This document shows positions 61,338 through 64,000 of a stretch of DNA of 64,000 nt, piece after piece. The DNA comes from Eutrigla gurnardus. Its lineage: Eukaryota > Chordata > Actinopteri > Perciformes > Triglidae. The position numbers were made by a program, and so were the translations under genes. Each line of letters starts with the position of its first letter. The stretch's first letter is position 1. The notes beneath the pieces are model-generated. The model saw nothing but the letters and a program-made list of their open reading frames with translations, ran no database searches and was not told the DNA's origin. The DNA is taken from assembly GCA_963514095.1 (NCBI GenBank), contig OY741273.1:19295465-19359464 (forward strand), given 5' to 3'.

Positions 61338-63720
61338 CAGGACAGCTGCTGAATTGCAGTCAATGGTTTCTCGGTACTTTCAAATATAGCGCAAGTTTGA
61401 CAAGACTGGACTTACATATGGAGTGTATGTGTGTTTAAGAATAGATTGTATGTCTTGGGTTTGTTTTTCCTAATCATGAGGAATGGAGGAAGAAGGTCAG
61501 ACAACATAAAGAAGGGAGAGAAAAGAAAAAGAGAGAGAGGTCACGAAGGACACCGTAAAAAAAAAAAGAAAACATTTCCCTGTGAGAGACGTAGAAGTAA
61601 GAAATATGTGCATCTCCTGTGGGGAAATGGCCTTCGTCTGGTCCTTCTGTTCCCTACAGTCCTCTGGCTGACTCCATTCCTGTCTGACGGACTGATGTCC
61701 TGCTGTCCTCATAGAACACATTGTGATTCAAGACTGGTCACACACCCTGCCTCCACGAGCACTGGCTTTAGGGATACATTGAAACCTGGTTTATGCTGAA
61801 AGATGGCATGTTAACAGGCTAGAATACAACAATGTGGCCATAGAATTCTCCCCACTTCTACTTATCTGACCCCCCCTAACAGAAAACCAGAAAAACACAT
61901 TAAAAGTGGAGCCTTTATGGTTGGAAAACAATAACCTAAAACATAGTGACTCATGTCCCAATGAATAGTTAATGAAAGCTAATAACGATGTGTATTGCTG
62001 CACCCATCACCCCCCCCAATAACTGACACATCTTGGGTTAAACAGGCTTCCATCACCCCATCACTTTCTATACCTAGACTTTACATTCAGTCATCTCCAC
62101 CTTTATTTGCCCAGACAGCGGCCCCAATATATTACATTACACTGCTCCTCGAAGAAAAAGAAAAAAAAATCATATTTACTGAATACATTGAATGTAAAAT
62201 GCAGGTGCAGTTGACTCATGATGCAAGTTCAGTCACAGCATAAGGCTGATAACAAGAGAGCACTATCTCAGAAAAACCTATCTGGATAAAGATGGGTAAG
62301 AAAGAAAAAGCAACATTCTTTCTTTTAAGTCTTTACCAGTAAAAAAAAAAAAAAGGAAACCTTAAATTGACCAATTTAAGAAATATCTGAAATCAGATGT
62401 GGTGCAGGACTTTGCTCCTCCACAGCCTAAACTGTACCTTCCAGCCTTGCTCTCTGCTTTTCTTCTAGCCGATAATACACATCAGAGGCACAGACGTGAG
62501 CGGGGGGGTTCATCCTGAAGGTGAGCCACACAGGGACTCAAACGGACGATAAATCATTACGGGGCCCTTATTGCTGGAGAACGGCGCTGACCAAATCACC
62601 CGCAGAGCGCTGCTGCTCCCAGGAGGCCCGGACGGCGTCGGCGGGCTTAAAATCACTGTCTTCATGTGGAGAGCTACTGTAGTGAAGGGGAAGAAGAAAG
62701 AACAAGAGATACAAAGAGGGGCAGATCAAACCAAGCAAATTGAGTAGAAAAAGAAACAAAGAAAAGAACAAAGAATAGTAAGACGATTCAGTCAGAGAAC
62801 AATCTCTGCTTACGAGCCAATTACTTACCAACGGCCATCAGAAAAGGTTACCATAGGCTAAATGCTGGTTCCAGAAATAGTCTTCTAGTATTATCTGCTG
62901 GTTGGCTCAATGACGCCCTGGCTGGCTGACTGAGAAGCTTAGACTGTATTTGTGTTAACCTGTGCCGTGCAGACAGTGGGGAGTGCCAGTGGACGGGCCT
63001 CACCTGCCGATGTGTGTAGCACAGAGAAGGACAGTGGTTTCACTGAAACATCTCCAGAAATCTTTAAGATAATATGTGATAGGTTCATGGGAGATTCCCC
63101 TTTCCAAACTGCTGGTTTCTTTGATGCATTTAGGGGTATAAGAACCTATCAAATATATGCAATTCTAAAAATGATTATGTAACATCCTGTTATTGAAGTG
63201 ATACTTCTTGGGAGTGCTGCAAACTTTTACCTCTATACGTACCAGACACGCAGACATGCTTTCCTGCGTCTTTCGGACATCTTTGGCAGAACCAGGCCGT
63301 CGCCGCCCACTTAAAAGGGACTTGATGATGACCGCTGCCAAATAGCAAAACAGAACCCCATGCCAATCATGTCATCTTACTGGCAGATCTGTACGCTTGC
63401 CAGGACGTTAGATTTATGTGCAGACACTGTGACAGGTTTGCCAAACATACAAGTCTAACAGAGGAGGGGATGTAGTTACAACACACAGAGACGGTACGGA
63501 GGCTGCAAGGTGGCTGGTGGCCGCTTCTTCGGGGAAATCCAGGTCCGGTTGCTCAGCTGTCGTTTGAAACAACATGCCGAGCAACATGTGCTGGCAATTT
63601 GAAAAACAGCCTTTTTTTTTTTTTAGCTCTATGAGCAAGCATGGGAGCAATGTTTTTGATTAGAGCTGTATATTTGCGATTAGTGTACTCCACTGAAGTT
63701 GGTACTTGATGTTTTTTGGA

Positions 63721-63722
<2 letters not shown>

Positions 63723-63764
<42 letters not shown>
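63723..63764. repeat. (GT)n microsatellite
   Basis: About 21 GT units. Confidence 0.95.
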
Positions 63765-63765
<1 letters not shown>

Positions 63766-64000
63766 TAGCTGTGTCCACGGCTGCATGTGCAGAGCCATCT
63801 GTTTGTTGCTTTAGCAGTAGTCTTCCAATGCCCAGGCTTATCTGTGCACGAGGGCAGTGGCCTACTTTAACCTTCTGTTCGCTCAGTGCACACAGCCGAG
63901 CACACTAGTTTGGTTGATGATCACCCGTCAGCTTGTTCACAGTAACTCTCTGGCGTTTCATTAGCAACCAGCCTTTCGATTGTTGTTTTTTTATTTAATT

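Overview
This is vertebrate nuclear DNA, almost certainly from a ray-finned (teleost) fish. The evidence is split genes with GT-AG introns, very dense (GT/CA)n microsatellites, the 3' end of a fish-type L2 LINE, and a hAT-type non-autonomous transposon of a kind familiar from fish. There are no bacterial-style genes, operons, CRISPR arrays or phage modules. More than 98% of the window is non-coding, and most long open frames are translations of dinucleotide repeats or chance frames in intron.

Layout. Positions 1-56 look like the last codons of a gene entering from the left on the + strand, followed by a 3' UTR with polyadenylation signals at 405 and 549. A short CpG-bearing block with clustered CRE-like sites lies at 1775-2065. 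A CpG-rich promoter region follows (about 3230-4220), with a (TC)n/(CG)n tract, a possible non-coding leader exon (3842-3946) and a TATA box (4166). The first coding exon of a secreted or membrane protein is at 4395-4455: a signal peptide beginning MVKFHNSDL, ending in phase 1 at a consensus GTAAGT donor. About 21.4 kb downstream, a 30-nt exon (25828-25857) joins in exactly the right phase. It carries the sequence signature of a regulated neural-type microexon. No further exon could be established, so 25858-64000 is read as one very long intron or a run of introns. I could not identify the protein from the roughly 30 residues visible.

The long introns hold a 5'-truncated, frameshifted L2 LINE on the minus strand (21719-22385), a hAT-type element with 7/8-matching target duplications interrupted by a tRNA-derived SINE (57483-58051), more than twenty simple-repeat arrays, several G-quadruplex or poly-C tracts, and a few homeobox/SOX-motif-rich segments that could be enhancers.

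I found no undescribed multi-gene system. The best leads are the microexon with its splicing signals, the uORF-laden 5' leader, the nested transposon, and the very short-loop G-quadruplex motifs at 19391 and 53626.
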